Part shown: positions 17,195 through 25,749 of the stretch, in pieces
Layout of the letters: each line of letters begins with the position of its first letter
Position numbering within the stretch: position 1 is the stretch's first letter
Assembly: GCA_903835555.1 (NCBI GenBank)
Contig: CAILNN010000333.1
Span: 1 to 43,952, forward strand
DNA length: 43,952 nt
DNA from: an uncultured Verrucomicrobiota bacterium
GTDB taxonomy: Bacteria; Verrucomicrobiota; Verrucomicrobiia; Limisphaerales; UBA9464
Reading direction: 5' to 3'
The notes under the pieces: generated by a model
Database searches by the model: none
The model's input: only the letters and a program-made list of their open reading frames with translations
Told to the model about the DNA's origin: nothing
Program-made: the position numbers and the translations under genes

Positions 17195-18301
17195 ATGCAT
17201 CTTCGAATTATCGCCTTGGTCATCAAGGAATTGCAAATGCTGCTCGGCGATGCCGCTGGACGCCGGTTGCTGATCATGCCGGTGGTGCTGCAACTTCTTT
17301 TATTCCCGGCGGCCGCGACTCTGGAGGTCAAGAACAACACCCTTGCGGTTTTCGATCAAGATGGCGGCAAGGCGACCGCTGAATTAATCCAGCGATTTTC
17401 CCAGGCGCAAGCGTTCGAACGGATACTTGTCATCCATGGATCGGATGAATTGAAATCAGTCATTGACGAACAACGAGCCTTGCTGGCCATCGTGATCCCC
17501 GAAGATTTTTCGCGCAGAATCGCACAAGGGGCGAATCCAAGGGTCCAAGCGATCCTGGATGGACGGCGAAGCAATAGCGGACAAATCGCGCTTGGTTATA
17601 TCAACCAAATATTGAACCAGTACCAACGGGAAATGATGGCGGGAATGGAGTGGGTCCAGAGTGAACCGGTCACCGTTCGCCACTGGTTCAACTCGAATCT
17701 AAAGTACCACTGGTTTGTCCTCCCGAGCCTCGTGGCAACGATCACGACGGCCAGCACATTAATCGTAACATCGCTTTCCCTCTCCCGGGAGCGCGAGCAG
17801 GGAACGTTTGATCAACTGTTGGTGTCTCCCCTGACGCCAGGTCTGATCATGGTGGGGAAAGCAATCCCAGCAATGTTGGTGGGTACCGTGCAAGGAACCA
17901 TTATCTTGCTGGCGGGGATATTTGTGTATGGCATCCCTTTCCAAGGCTCCTTGGTGCTCCTTTACGGCAGTATGTTTTTTTACCTGCTTTCGCTCGTGGG
18001 ATTTGGGCTTTTCATTTCATCGATATGCTCCACCCAACAGCAGGCCTTTTTGGGCGTGTTTTGTTTCATGATGCCGGCCGTGCTTCTTTCCGGTTTTAGC
18101 GCGCCGATCGAGAACATGCCAACCTGGATGCAATGGATCACCTGGGGAGACCCTCTCCGACACTTCATCGTCATCGTCAAGGGTGTTTTCCTAAAGGACA
18201 TGGGACTCAACCAAGTGGCTTGGCACGTTTTACCACTGTTAGTTATCGCATCGGTAACGCTAACGGCGGCGAATCTTTCATTCCGTCGTCGTTTGGGATA
18301 G
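17195..18301 (+). CDS. ybhR: ABC-2 type permease, YbhR-like
   Basis: Second permease half, 368 residues with the same plan as its neighbour: one N-terminal helix, a periplasmic domain and five helices. It carries SLSLSREREQGTFDQLLVSPLTP, the equivalent coupling segment, and a PAVLLSGFSAPIENMP ending typical of the family. The two permeases are clearly paralogous but divergent, consistent with a heterodimer. It is the last gene of the operon: the LamG-protein gene converges from the other side, with a small hairpin between them. Confidence 0.92.
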   Translation: MHLRIIALVIKELQMLLGDAAGRRLLIMPVVLQLLLFPAAATLEVKNNTLAVFDQDGGKATAELIQRFSQAQAFERILVIHGSDELKSVIDEQRALLAIVIPEDFSRRIAQGANPRVQAILDGRRSNSGQIALGYINQILNQYQREMMAGMEWVQSEPVTVRHWFNSNLKYHWFVLPSLVATITTASTLIVTSLSLSREREQGTFDQLLVSPLTPGLIMVGKAIPAMLVGTVQGTIILLAGIFVYGIPFQGSLVLLYGSMFFYLLSLVGFGLFISSICSTQQQAFLGVFCFMMPAVLLSGFSAPIENMPTWMQWITWGDPLRHFIVIVKGVFLKDMGLNQVAWHVLPLLVIASVTLTAANLSFRRRLG

Positions 18302-18305
18302 AAGA

Positions 18306-18331
18306 TCGGGAATGAGACAAAGCCATCCCGA
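18306..18331. terminator. Hairpin between convergent ybhR-like and LamG-protein genes (possible bidirectional terminator)
   Basis: TCGGG (18306-18310) and ATG (18312-18314) pair with CAT and CCCGA (18324-18331) around one bulged A and a nine-base loop. It sits in the 39-base gap between two convergent stops. There is no T-run on either side, so it is only a candidate. Confidence 0.35.
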
Positions 18332-18340
18332 AGACACCCG

Positions 18341-20248
18341 CTAATTTCGTATCTTGTAAAACTGCTTCCGGCCCGTCGGAATCATGGCTTTGGTGGGAGT
18401 GGCCGAGGGCACATCGACAAAGGGTCCAAACGCGTTGGTTGCCGATTGTAGTGAACCGCACGTCCAATCCAGGCGGATGCCATTGGTGGGGGGAGCATCC
18501 GTCTTCAACCACACGCGGAGCGCAGCGGAGTCAACGATCGCGCCAGAGTTCGCGATAGAGGCAATTTCATCGAGTGTCAGGAAACGAGCGTAAAAGCGAA
18601 TATCGGCTAATTCCCCAATGAAAGGTCGCCAATAGGCATCCGACGATTGCCCAATGGTGAATTCCGATCCTGCCAGCCAATACCAAGGCGTCGCGCTGGG
18701 GTTGAAAGTGTCCAATTGCCCATTCAAGACGATATCCACACACCCATTGACGGTTTGATCATAGATGATTCCAACATGAATCCATTCACCCGTAGAAACG
18801 GCTCCCGTGGATTGCGAGAGATTGCCAGCACCACCGGGGGGCTGTACGAAGAGAGTGCCATCGTCGGATTGGACGATAACAAAGCTTCCGACACCGCGAT
18901 CAAAGAGAATGGCACCGGCATTTCCCGGCGAAGACACTGTCCCGGATGATTTCATCCAAAAGGTGATCGTACCTTGGGATGAATTGAGGGCGGATTCTCC
19001 TGGAATCGAGATATAACCAGGATTCGACGGCAAGAACACGGCACTGCCCGGGGACGGGGCGGCCGTACCGAGATTGGAATTCCATGCCACTCCCCCGTGG
19101 ATAGTCGCATCCAATCGATTCCCTCCAGGGTCGGAATTCAAAAATAGCCCCCCCACTGGGGCGACCAGAATATCCGCAGTCACTGCGGCGGAGTCGCTCG
19201 TGGCCGAGCCAAACGGGTTGGATACCACCACATCATAGTATCCCGCATTGGATGCACCTACAGCGGGAAGGGAATAAGTCGAATTCGTGGCAGCGGGAAT
19301 AGGAACACCATTCTTACGCCATCCGTACCGAAGGGGAGGAACTCCAATTGCAGTCACCGACAAATCCGTTCCAGCACCCGAGCAAATATTGGCAGGAGGA
19401 ACGGATGGAGAGCGCTGGATAATCGGTTTATCGGTAATCAAAATGGCGGAAAGTGTGCTGGCCAAAGCGATAACATTCGTGGGATTGGAGGCATCGCCAA
19501 AGGCTGGAGCGCCCGAAATGAATACGCTGTCATCTGAAATGGGCAAACTAACAGAGCTCAACCCAGCCAGAACGCCGACGGTCTTGCGGTTTGCCGAATA
19601 GGTTACGAGTTGGGTTCCCGAAGGACTCTTGATAACGGCATTGGTAAATGCCGTTCCCGTATCTGTGGCGGCGACGAGTTGAATGACATATTGCGAATTG
19701 GGGAACACGCTTTTGAGCCCGGAAATCTTGACGGAATATCCGACCGGTCGGGTGGGAGAGGTATAAAGAAAGACGTTGTCTCTCAAAAACCCATAATACA
19801 CCTGCTGTTCGCCGATATGTGGATGATTTCCTCCATAGGGTCCTCCGTTGGAATAGTCCCCAAATCCGCTGGCATTGGCGGCGGAAGCGGTCCACGAGAT
19901 AGCCAAAGAACCGGACGGCAGCGGATGGAGACCGTTGGTATTGGACTGGGTTGAAATCACCTCGCTAAGGGTAAAGGGACCTGGAGTACGACCCTGTTGA
20001 TTGTAACCCGTTGGAGTGGCGGTCAGACTCTGCCAGCCGGTCACCGGAATGCCAAAGGCGGAAGCGGTCAATTGCATCCCGGTATACGCTGGAGAACCGC
20101 CGTCCGTCCAATCGACGGGAAAATTGATGCCGAGGGAGGCAGCTTGGCTGACACCGAGCATGAGGGCACTCGCGGATATAATGCAGACGGCTGAGATTGC
20201 CATTGGCTTTCGGATGTTATCGAGTACCCGCATTCGGTCGAATTTCAT
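18341..20248 (-). CDS. Secreted Ig-like/LamG-domain protein
   Basis: Predicted exported protein of 635 residues with no recognisable enzyme. An N-terminal signal (positive KFDRMR...RK, then AISAVCIISASALMLG, cleavage near SQAA) is followed by a region of unknown fold (about 38-270). An Ig-like domain (about 272-358) carries YGWRKNGVPI and AGYYDVVVSNPFGSAT. A LamG/concanavalin-like domain (about 366-572) contains WIHVGIIYDQT, DIVLNGQ and GELADIRFYARFLTLDEI. The C-terminus ends in GRKQFYKIRN, a tail widespread in secreted Verrucomicrobia proteins. ATG 20248 is chosen because the longer frame overlaps larE and would bury the signal peptide. A sugar-binding or adhesion role is inferred from LamG only. 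Confidence 0.8.
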   Translation of the reverse strand: MKFDRMRVLDNIRKPMAISAVCIISASALMLGVSQAASLGINFPVDWTDGGSPAYTGMQLTASAFGIPVTGWQSLTATPTGYNQQGRTPGPFTLSEVISTQSNTNGLHPLPSGSLAISWTASAANASGFGDYSNGGPYGGNHPHIGEQQVYYGFLRDNVFLYTSPTRPVGYSVKISGLKSVFPNSQYVIQLVAATDTGTAFTNAVIKSPSGTQLVTYSANRKTVGVLAGLSSVSLPISDDSVFISGAPAFGDASNPTNVIALASTLSAILITDKPIIQRSPSVPPANICSGAGTDLSVTAIGVPPLRYGWRKNGVPIPAATNSTYSLPAVGASNAGYYDVVVSNPFGSATSDSAAVTADILVAPVGGLFLNSDPGGNRLDATIHGGVAWNSNLGTAAPSPGSAVFLPSNPGYISIPGESALNSSQGTITFWMKSSGTVSSPGNAGAILFDRGVGSFVIVQSDDGTLFVQPPGGAGNLSQSTGAVSTGEWIHVGIIYDQTVNGCVDIVLNGQLDTFNPSATPWYWLAGSEFTIGQSSDAYWRPFIGELADIRFYARFLTLDEIASIANSGAIVDSAALRVWLKTDAPPTNGIRLDWTCGSLQSATNAFGPFVDVPSATPTKAMIPTGRKQFYKIRN

Positions 20249-20384
20249 GTTCCGACACAACAAAGTACAATCCGTTTCATCGCCTTTCGTGTGACATTTG
20301 GCCTTTCCACAGAGCGAAATCCAGACACGATCAAAGTCAACACCATGGAATTTGGAAAAGGACTTCGATGGGAACGGTCCGGGA

Positions 20385-21227
20385 TCATCGAGGTTGTATC
20401 CCCACTCCAAGGGGGCCTCGTCGATAGGGGGCCAAATCAACGGTAACGTGATGGTAGCCAATACTTTTTAGTTTAAGCTCGGTTTGTTCGGCACGCCCTG
20501 ATTCGAGGAAGCGTGAAAACTCGGAAGCCCCTACCTGAATGCGTGCCAAGTAAACAGGTCTTGCGCCTGAAAGAGACGCGGGAAGCTCATGATGACGGAC
20601 CCGGACGTCATAAAACCCGGCGTCACGCAGGAAGTTTTCCGCTTCTTCCACCATCCGGAGTTTGGCGATGGTCACAATCTCTCCGGTGGGAATCCTGGAG
20701 CTGAGACAGGCCATCTCCGGTTTGTCGGCCGTTGGCAGCCCCATCTCACTGCTCATTTTGCGAATTTCCGCCTTGGTCAATCCGACTTCTTTGAGCGGGG
20801 CGCGAACGGAGAACTCGTTGGCAGCCTGTCCACCTGGACGATGGTCCCCCACATCGCTCGCATTTTCTCCGTAAACGACGACATCAAAGCCTCGGGCTCG
20901 GGCCAGCGGAACGAGTTCTGCAAATAGGGCTTGTTTGCAAAAATAGCAGCGGTTGAGGGGGTTTTCCAGGTATCGGTTGTCGGAAAACTCGGAAGTTCGC
21001 ACAACTTCAACCGGGAATCCAAACGTCTGCCCGAGGGCCAGAGCTTCTTCCAGCTCCCGCCTCGGTAGACTGGGTGAATCGGCGATGACCGCCAGCGACC
21101 GTGGGCCTAGAACTTCAAAAGCAATTCGAGCCAAAAACACCGAATCAACTCCACCAGAATACGCAACAATACAGGACCTGTACCCGTACAATAACGTCCG
21201 TAATTGGCTCAATTTCTCGGCACTCAC
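20385..21227 (-). CDS. larE: ATP-dependent sacrificial sulfur transferase LarE-like
   Basis: PP-loop enzyme of the LarE family, which adenylates and sulfurates pyridinium biscarboxylate mononucleotide to make the nickel-pincer cofactor of lactate racemase. The 280-residue protein has the PP-loop SGGVDS (24-29), NRCYFCK (Cys94, Cys97), and KPEMACLSSRIPTG with Cys174 in the position of the sacrificial cysteine. larA, larB and larC are not in this window, so the acceptor enzyme is elsewhere or the role differs. ATG at 21227. It is divergent from waaA. The LamG gene lies downstream on the same strand after a 136-base gap. Confidence 0.9.
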   Translation of the reverse strand: MSAEKLSQLRTLLYGYRSCIVAYSGGVDSVFLARIAFEVLGPRSLAVIADSPSLPRRELEEALALGQTFGFPVEVVRTSEFSDNRYLENPLNRCYFCKQALFAELVPLARARGFDVVVYGENASDVGDHRPGGQAANEFSVRAPLKEVGLTKAEIRKMSSEMGLPTADKPEMACLSSRIPTGEIVTIAKLRMVEEAENFLRDAGFYDVRVRHHELPASLSGARPVYLARIQVGASEFSRFLESGRAEQTELKLKSIGYHHVTVDLAPYRRGPLGVGIQPR

Positions 21228-21380
21228 AGGAGGACGGTACTTGAAGGAGGAATTCTGTCGAATCTCGATCCAGAAGGCCCGTCGTTGGAAGTCAGTCTGT
21301 CCATTGAAATGGGAAACTGCCTAAAAACCTATGGGAGTAGTAGGGCCTGAGGGACCCCCGACCGAAACCGTAACGGCATC

Positions 21381-21409
21381 GTGACAATTGGATGGATACT
21401 GGCTAAGTT
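21381..21409 (+). promoter_or_regulatory. Candidate promoter for waaA
   Basis: GTGACA (21381-21386) and TAAGTT (21404-21409) are 17 bases apart, about 15 bases before the proposed TTG start. The match to sigma70 consensus is partial, and the implied leader is so short that a nearly leaderless transcript would result. Confidence 0.3.
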
Positions 21410-21423
21410 GAAGAGAGCGTCCT

Positions 21424-22776
21424 TTGTTTGATACCAACGACCGCATAAAGACGTCTGGAACCACTGTGATTCGCTGGCTATACAATCGTATTTTCGACCT
21501 GGGGCTGCTGATCGCGGCCCCCTTTTATTTCTTGAAATTGTGGCGTCGTGGCGGGTGGTTTGAAGATTTTGGCCAGCGTTGGGGCCGATATAACGGGGTC
21601 CTCAAGCAGACTCTAACCAATCGCGAGATTATTTGGCTGCACGCGGTCAGCGTCGGAGAGGTCAATCTCTGTCTTCAATTGGTCGCCGCGCTGCAACATC
21701 GATTGCCCTACCACAAGATTGTGGTCTCGACGACCACCTCGACCGGAATGGCTGAACTCAAAAGTCGACTGCCGGGCAACGTCTCGCGAATCTACTATCC
21801 GATCGATCGGCATCGGCAGGTGCAACGAGCGCTCTCCGCGATCCATCCCCAGGTTTTTGTTCTGATTGAGTCAGAGTTATGGCCCAATATGATCTGGGGA
21901 TTGCAGCGGCAGGGAATCCCATACTTTCTCGTTAACGCCCGCATATCAGACCGATCCTTTCGGCGCTATCAGAAGGCGGGTTTCTTCTTTCGCTCCATTT
22001 TTGGTGGATTTCGAGGAATCGCGGTTCAAACGCCACAGGACGCAGAGCGACTGAATCGGTTGGGAGTCAGGCCAGAGGCTATTCACGTAACGGGCAGCCT
22101 CAAGTTCGATGCAGCGATACCCACTGGGAAGGCACCGATTAATGCACCGTCTCTTCTGAAACAGGTAGGAGTCCAAGCAGACAGGACCATCTTGATCGGA
22201 GGAAGTACCCATGCAGGTGAGGAGGCGATACTCGCCCAGATCGTTGGCAGACTGCGGGAGGATTTTCCCCAACTATTTCTCGTATTGGTTCCCCGACACC
22301 ACGAACGCGGGGGTGAAGTCGGACGATCTCTGTCCGAGATGGGGATACGCTTTCTGTTTCGCAGCCTGATCACCCCTGAGTTTCAAGCGGACACAGGAAC
22401 ATTTGACTGTCTATTGGTCAATACGACGGGGGAGCTTCGCAGCTTTTATGCGGGAGCTGACTTGGTCTTCGTTGGAAAAAGTCTCACGGCTCATGGAGGA
22501 CAGAATCCCATCGAACCGGCCGCACTTGGAAAACCGGTTATCGTGGGTCCGAACATGGAAAACTTCCAAACGATTATGCAACAATTTCTTCAGGCGGAGG
22601 CGATACTTCAGGTGGCCGACGAGGCGGAGCTGGAGACGACGCTCCGAAGATTGTTGAGTCGGCCCAATCTCCGGGAAGAAATCGGGAAAAAGGCGCAGGC
22701 GGTGGTTCAGCAAAATCAGGGTGCCGTCAACAAAGCCGTGGACATGATCTCGTTGGAAGTGGAGAGAGTTGTTTAA
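21424..22776 (+). CDS. waaA: 3-deoxy-D-manno-octulosonic acid (Kdo) transferase
   Basis: Adds Kdo from CMP-Kdo to lipid A precursor at the inner leaflet of the inner membrane. The 450-residue protein is a GT-B glycosyltransferase (GT30) with an N-terminal membrane anchor (about 14-37). Signatures are WLHAVSVGEVN, STTTSTGMAELKSRLP, IESELWPNMIWGLQRQGIP, VTGSLKFDA, LVPRHHERGGEV and GGQNPIEPAALGKPVIVGP. The start is TTG 21424, since no in-frame ATG precedes the anchor; a GTG at 21466 would cut into it. It converges with the dadA-like gene, six bases apart. It implies an LPS- or Kdo-containing outer membrane. Confidence 0.94.
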   Translation: MFDTNDRIKTSGTTVIRWLYNRIFDLGLLIAAPFYFLKLWRRGGWFEDFGQRWGRYNGVLKQTLTNREIIWLHAVSVGEVNLCLQLVAALQHRLPYHKIVVSTTTSTGMAELKSRLPGNVSRIYYPIDRHRQVQRALSAIHPQVFVLIESELWPNMIWGLQRQGIPYFLVNARISDRSFRRYQKAGFFFRSIFGGFRGIAVQTPQDAERLNRLGVRPEAIHVTGSLKFDAAIPTGKAPINAPSLLKQVGVQADRTILIGGSTHAGEEAILAQIVGRLREDFPQLFLVLVPRHHERGGEVGRSLSEMGIRFLFRSLITPEFQADTGTFDCLLVNTTGELRSFYAGADLVFVGKSLTAHGGQNPIEPAALGKPVIVGPNMENFQTIMQQFLQAEAILQVADEAELETTLRRLLSRPNLREEIGKKAQAVVQQNQGAVNKAVDMISLEVERVV

Positions 22777-22782
22777 CGCCCG

Positions 22783-24033
22783 CTACTGATAGCGATCGGG
22801 GGCAAGCAGGGAAAGGTTGATCGATGGCTTTTCGTGGTCAACCAAGCTGGCGACCAATTGCCCGGTGATGGGACCCAGGCTGAGTCCCATCATGGCGTGG
22901 CCCGTGGCAATGACCAGATTGCGATAGTTGCGAGGCCTTCCAAGGTAGGGAAGGCCATCGGGCGAACACGGACGCAGGCCATACCACGGCTTGATATTCG
23001 AAAAATCAGAAGCCTGGAAATCAGGGTAATAGCCCGGCACCGCTTTGATGATTCCTTGGACCCGGCGCGGGTCGATATGATCGTTGAGGCCCCCGATTTC
23101 CATGGTGCCACCAATCCGCAGGGTTGACCCCATCGGCGTGACCGCGACCCGTGCTTCGTGAAAGATAGCACATTTTCGCGGTAATTGGCGGGGATTTTGG
23201 AGGGTCAGGCTGTAGCCTTTACCTGCTTGGAGGGGAAGCCGGAGGCCCAAACCGGAGGCCAATTTTGGTGACCATGAACCACCACACACGACGACTTCAT
23301 CGGCCTGTATCCGGTGTCTCGAAGTCACGACAGCGTGAATGGTTTGGGATTGTGATTCGATGGCCAGGACCTCCTCCCCCCAATGCCAGCGTGCTCCCGC
23401 CAGATGAAGGCGTTCCTGGAGAACCGCCATCAAACGGGAGGGTGACAGATGGCAGTCTTGGGGAAAGTAAACGGAACCGGCGACCGACATACGGACATCG
23501 GGCTCGATGGCGGCCGTTTGGCGCTCGTCCAGCAATTCGGCGGCCAACCCTAGTTCGTGCGCTCGTTCAATGGTGTGCTGCTCTTCCTCAAGAGCTTTGG
23601 CTGTACGACAAAGAACCAACAGTCCTTTCTGGGTCAATCCGAAATCATTCGTGGAATCCAATGCCAACTGCTGAAAAGCCGCTCGGCTAGCCAAACTAAG
23701 GTCCCGCAGCAGCGGGGCGGCGTGACGAACCCGAAGAGGAGTGGCTGCCCGCCAAAAATGAAATCCCCAGCGGGCCAATTCCAAATCGAGGCGCGGTTTA
23801 ATCCAAAAAGGGGACTCCGGATTCCACATCCATTTGAGGCCCAGCGCGACCATTCCGGGGGCGGAAAGCGGAGTAAAATGGCTGGGCACAACCATCCCGG
23901 CATTGCCAAAGGAACAGCCGTCGCGCCGCTCGGGTTCCCGATCAATGAGGGTGACTTCGTGTCCCCGCAACGAACAATAGTATGCGGAGGACAGACCGAT
24001 AATACCGGCACCAATGATGCAAATCTTTGCCAT
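22783..24033 (-). CDS. dadA: FAD-dependent D-amino-acid dehydrogenase-like oxidoreductase
   Basis: Flavoprotein of the DAO/DadA family, 416 residues, likely oxidising D-amino acids to keto acids with electrons passed to the respiratory chain. The N-terminal Rossmann motif is IIGAGIIGLSSAYY. CSFGNAGMVVPSHFTPLSAPGM is close to the DadA signature SFANAGxxxP. The C-terminus has KPWYGLRPCSPDGLPYLGRP and ATGHAMMGLSLGPITGQL for FAD and substrate binding. Length and motifs fit DadA-type dehydrogenases; related D-hydroxyproline or glycine oxidases cannot be excluded. ATG at 24033. Confidence 0.85.
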   Translation of the reverse strand: MAKICIIGAGIIGLSSAYYCSLRGHEVTLIDREPERRDGCSFGNAGMVVPSHFTPLSAPGMVALGLKWMWNPESPFWIKPRLDLELARWGFHFWRAATPLRVRHAAPLLRDLSLASRAAFQQLALDSTNDFGLTQKGLLVLCRTAKALEEEQHTIERAHELGLAAELLDERQTAAIEPDVRMSVAGSVYFPQDCHLSPSRLMAVLQERLHLAGARWHWGEEVLAIESQSQTIHAVVTSRHRIQADEVVVCGGSWSPKLASGLGLRLPLQAGKGYSLTLQNPRQLPRKCAIFHEARVAVTPMGSTLRIGGTMEIGGLNDHIDPRRVQGIIKAVPGYYPDFQASDFSNIKPWYGLRPCSPDGLPYLGRPRNYRNLVIATGHAMMGLSLGPITGQLVASLVDHEKPSINLSLLAPDRYQ

Positions 24034-24135
24034 GACCTAAGCGTGAAGCGGTTGGGAACGACAAAACATAGTTTCGGGCATGCTCCGCAAAATGCTTGGT
24101 TCCCGTTCGGCCTAGAAACGGTCGGCTCGGCACAA

Positions 24136-25668
24136 TTAGCGCAGGAGACGGGGAAACCCTACTGCATATAGGTCAGTGGCCGTAGAAATGAAGACCGTCC
24201 CATTGGCCGCCGTCGCAGTTCCACTGATGGCTTGGTGGAGATCGGTAGTCCCCAAGAGTTGCTTGGTTCGTTCCGCAGCAAAGACGGAAAAATCTCCGCG
24301 CCGACTGCCGACATACACTTTGCCATCGGCCACCAGCGGAGAGGCCCAAAGCTCCCCAGCAAATTCATGAGTCCACAGGCTTTCGCCAGTGGCGGCATCC
24401 AGGCAATGAAGCATGCGACTGGTATCTGTGACAAAGACGAGTCCCCGAAAAACAGCCATGGTCGACATGGTGTGGCGCCCGAGGGGATGTGACCAAATCT
24501 CACGTCCGAAAACAGTTGCAGAATTGGTCGTGGCCAAACCGCCAAGGTCGATGCATTTTGCCCACGATTCGTTCTTTCCCCACCAAAGGTCGCCACCCCC
24601 GGCTACAAATAAACGATCGCCCAAAGCCACAGGCATGCCATAGATGGTGCTGGGACTTTCCCGTCGGTTGCCATTGAACTGGTGAACGGCAGACTTCGGC
24701 GATCCAGGGTCGAAGTCAAATTGCCAAATTTTTCTTAATCGGGCGACGCCGGGTCCGCGAACCGGCGGGACCAACGGTTCGAAGCCGTAGACAATTCCAT
24801 CGCCACCGGCAAATAGCAGCGTGCGTCTCCCTGCCACTGTGGCAATCGAAGGAGATGACCAAGTTGCATGAAATACCCAGGGAGCGATGTGTTCTTCGTC
24901 GCGTGCCACCAGGCGTCCGGTTGCCTTTTCAAGGACAACAAGGCTGGGGGCGTCCGGAGTGCGAATCTTCTTGTGGGTATTATCCACTCCGGTGCCCGTG
25001 TTTAGATAGAGGAAGGGACCGTCTATCAAAATGGAAGCGTGGGCACCATCGTGAGGCCAGATTCCAGCACCGGCGACGAGATCAAAGCGCCAAAGAATTC
25101 GAGCCGGTGGCGGAGTCTCAGGAATAGCCGTCGAAGAAGAATCCTTTTCTCCTCCGCGGGCATCCATGCAGAGAACCTCGGCTCGATTGTTAACCAAGTA
25201 GACCTTACCTTCTTCCACGGTAACCGGCGAAGACAGGCCGGTCTTGGGCCAATCGTAATAGGGGTCTCCTTCGAGTTTTGGGGAAACCAACTGCCAAAGG
25301 CATTGTCCGGACGATTCGTCAAAGCACATGAGCACACCGGCATCTTCTTTCCGGTGGGCGTCCCGTGGATGTTCGTTGTTAGTCCCAATAAAAACTCGGC
25401 CGCCGGCAACGATCGGGGTCGCATAGGAATCGGAACCGAGAGAAGCGTGCCAACGCAGGTTACGACCGGAGGCCGGGTCAAAATCGGCGGGCAAATTTGT
25501 CTCGGCCGATACAAGATTGCGAGACCACGCTTCGCCCCATTGGGGTTGATCGGATGCCAATAGACACGAGAAAACCGCAACGACCGCCACCACCCACGGA
25601 AAGGCGAAGCTCAAATGCCTTTTCTGTATATGGCATTTGCCCAGGGAGGATTTCAGGAGGTTTGGCAT
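24136..25668 (-). CDS. PQQ-like beta-propeller repeat protein (exported)
   Basis: Predicted extracytoplasmic protein of 510 residues. A hydrophobic N-terminal segment (about 22-38, PWVVAVVAVFSCLLAS) acts as signal peptide or anchor. The rest shows repeated propeller blades with the PQQ-repeat signature of alternating GRVFIGT/GKVYLVN/GKVYVGS strands followed by aspartate-rich turns and W docking residues (GESLWTHEF, ARILWRFDL). No quinoprotein dehydrogenase catalytic residues were recognised, so a BamB-like scaffold or a binding propeller is more likely than an enzyme. ATG at 25668. It is divergent from the ClpX-like gene with an 81-base gap and 102 bases upstream of the dadA-like gene. Confidence 0.85.
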   Translation of the reverse strand: MPNLLKSSLGKCHIQKRHLSFAFPWVVAVVAVFSCLLASDQPQWGEAWSRNLVSAETNLPADFDPASGRNLRWHASLGSDSYATPIVAGGRVFIGTNNEHPRDAHRKEDAGVLMCFDESSGQCLWQLVSPKLEGDPYYDWPKTGLSSPVTVEEGKVYLVNNRAEVLCMDARGGEKDSSSTAIPETPPPARILWRFDLVAGAGIWPHDGAHASILIDGPFLYLNTGTGVDNTHKKIRTPDAPSLVVLEKATGRLVARDEEHIAPWVFHATWSSPSIATVAGRRTLLFAGGDGIVYGFEPLVPPVRGPGVARLRKIWQFDFDPGSPKSAVHQFNGNRRESPSTIYGMPVALGDRLFVAGGGDLWWGKNESWAKCIDLGGLATTNSATVFGREIWSHPLGRHTMSTMAVFRGLVFVTDTSRMLHCLDAATGESLWTHEFAGELWASPLVADGKVYVGSRRGDFSVFAAERTKQLLGTTDLHQAISGTATAANGTVFISTATDLYAVGFPRLLR

Positions 25669-25749
25669 GGCGATAGATTGACGAGAAGTATCCGGTGCGT
25701 CGAGCCCGAGTGCTTGCCCTTTAGACGATGCCGGTTACCGTGGTTTGGA

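Noticed and set aside
20249..20461. Extended N-terminus for the LamG protein (to 20461)
   Set aside because: It overlaps larE, is Pro/Cys-rich and unlike a signal peptide; the ATG at 20248 begins a proper signal sequence.
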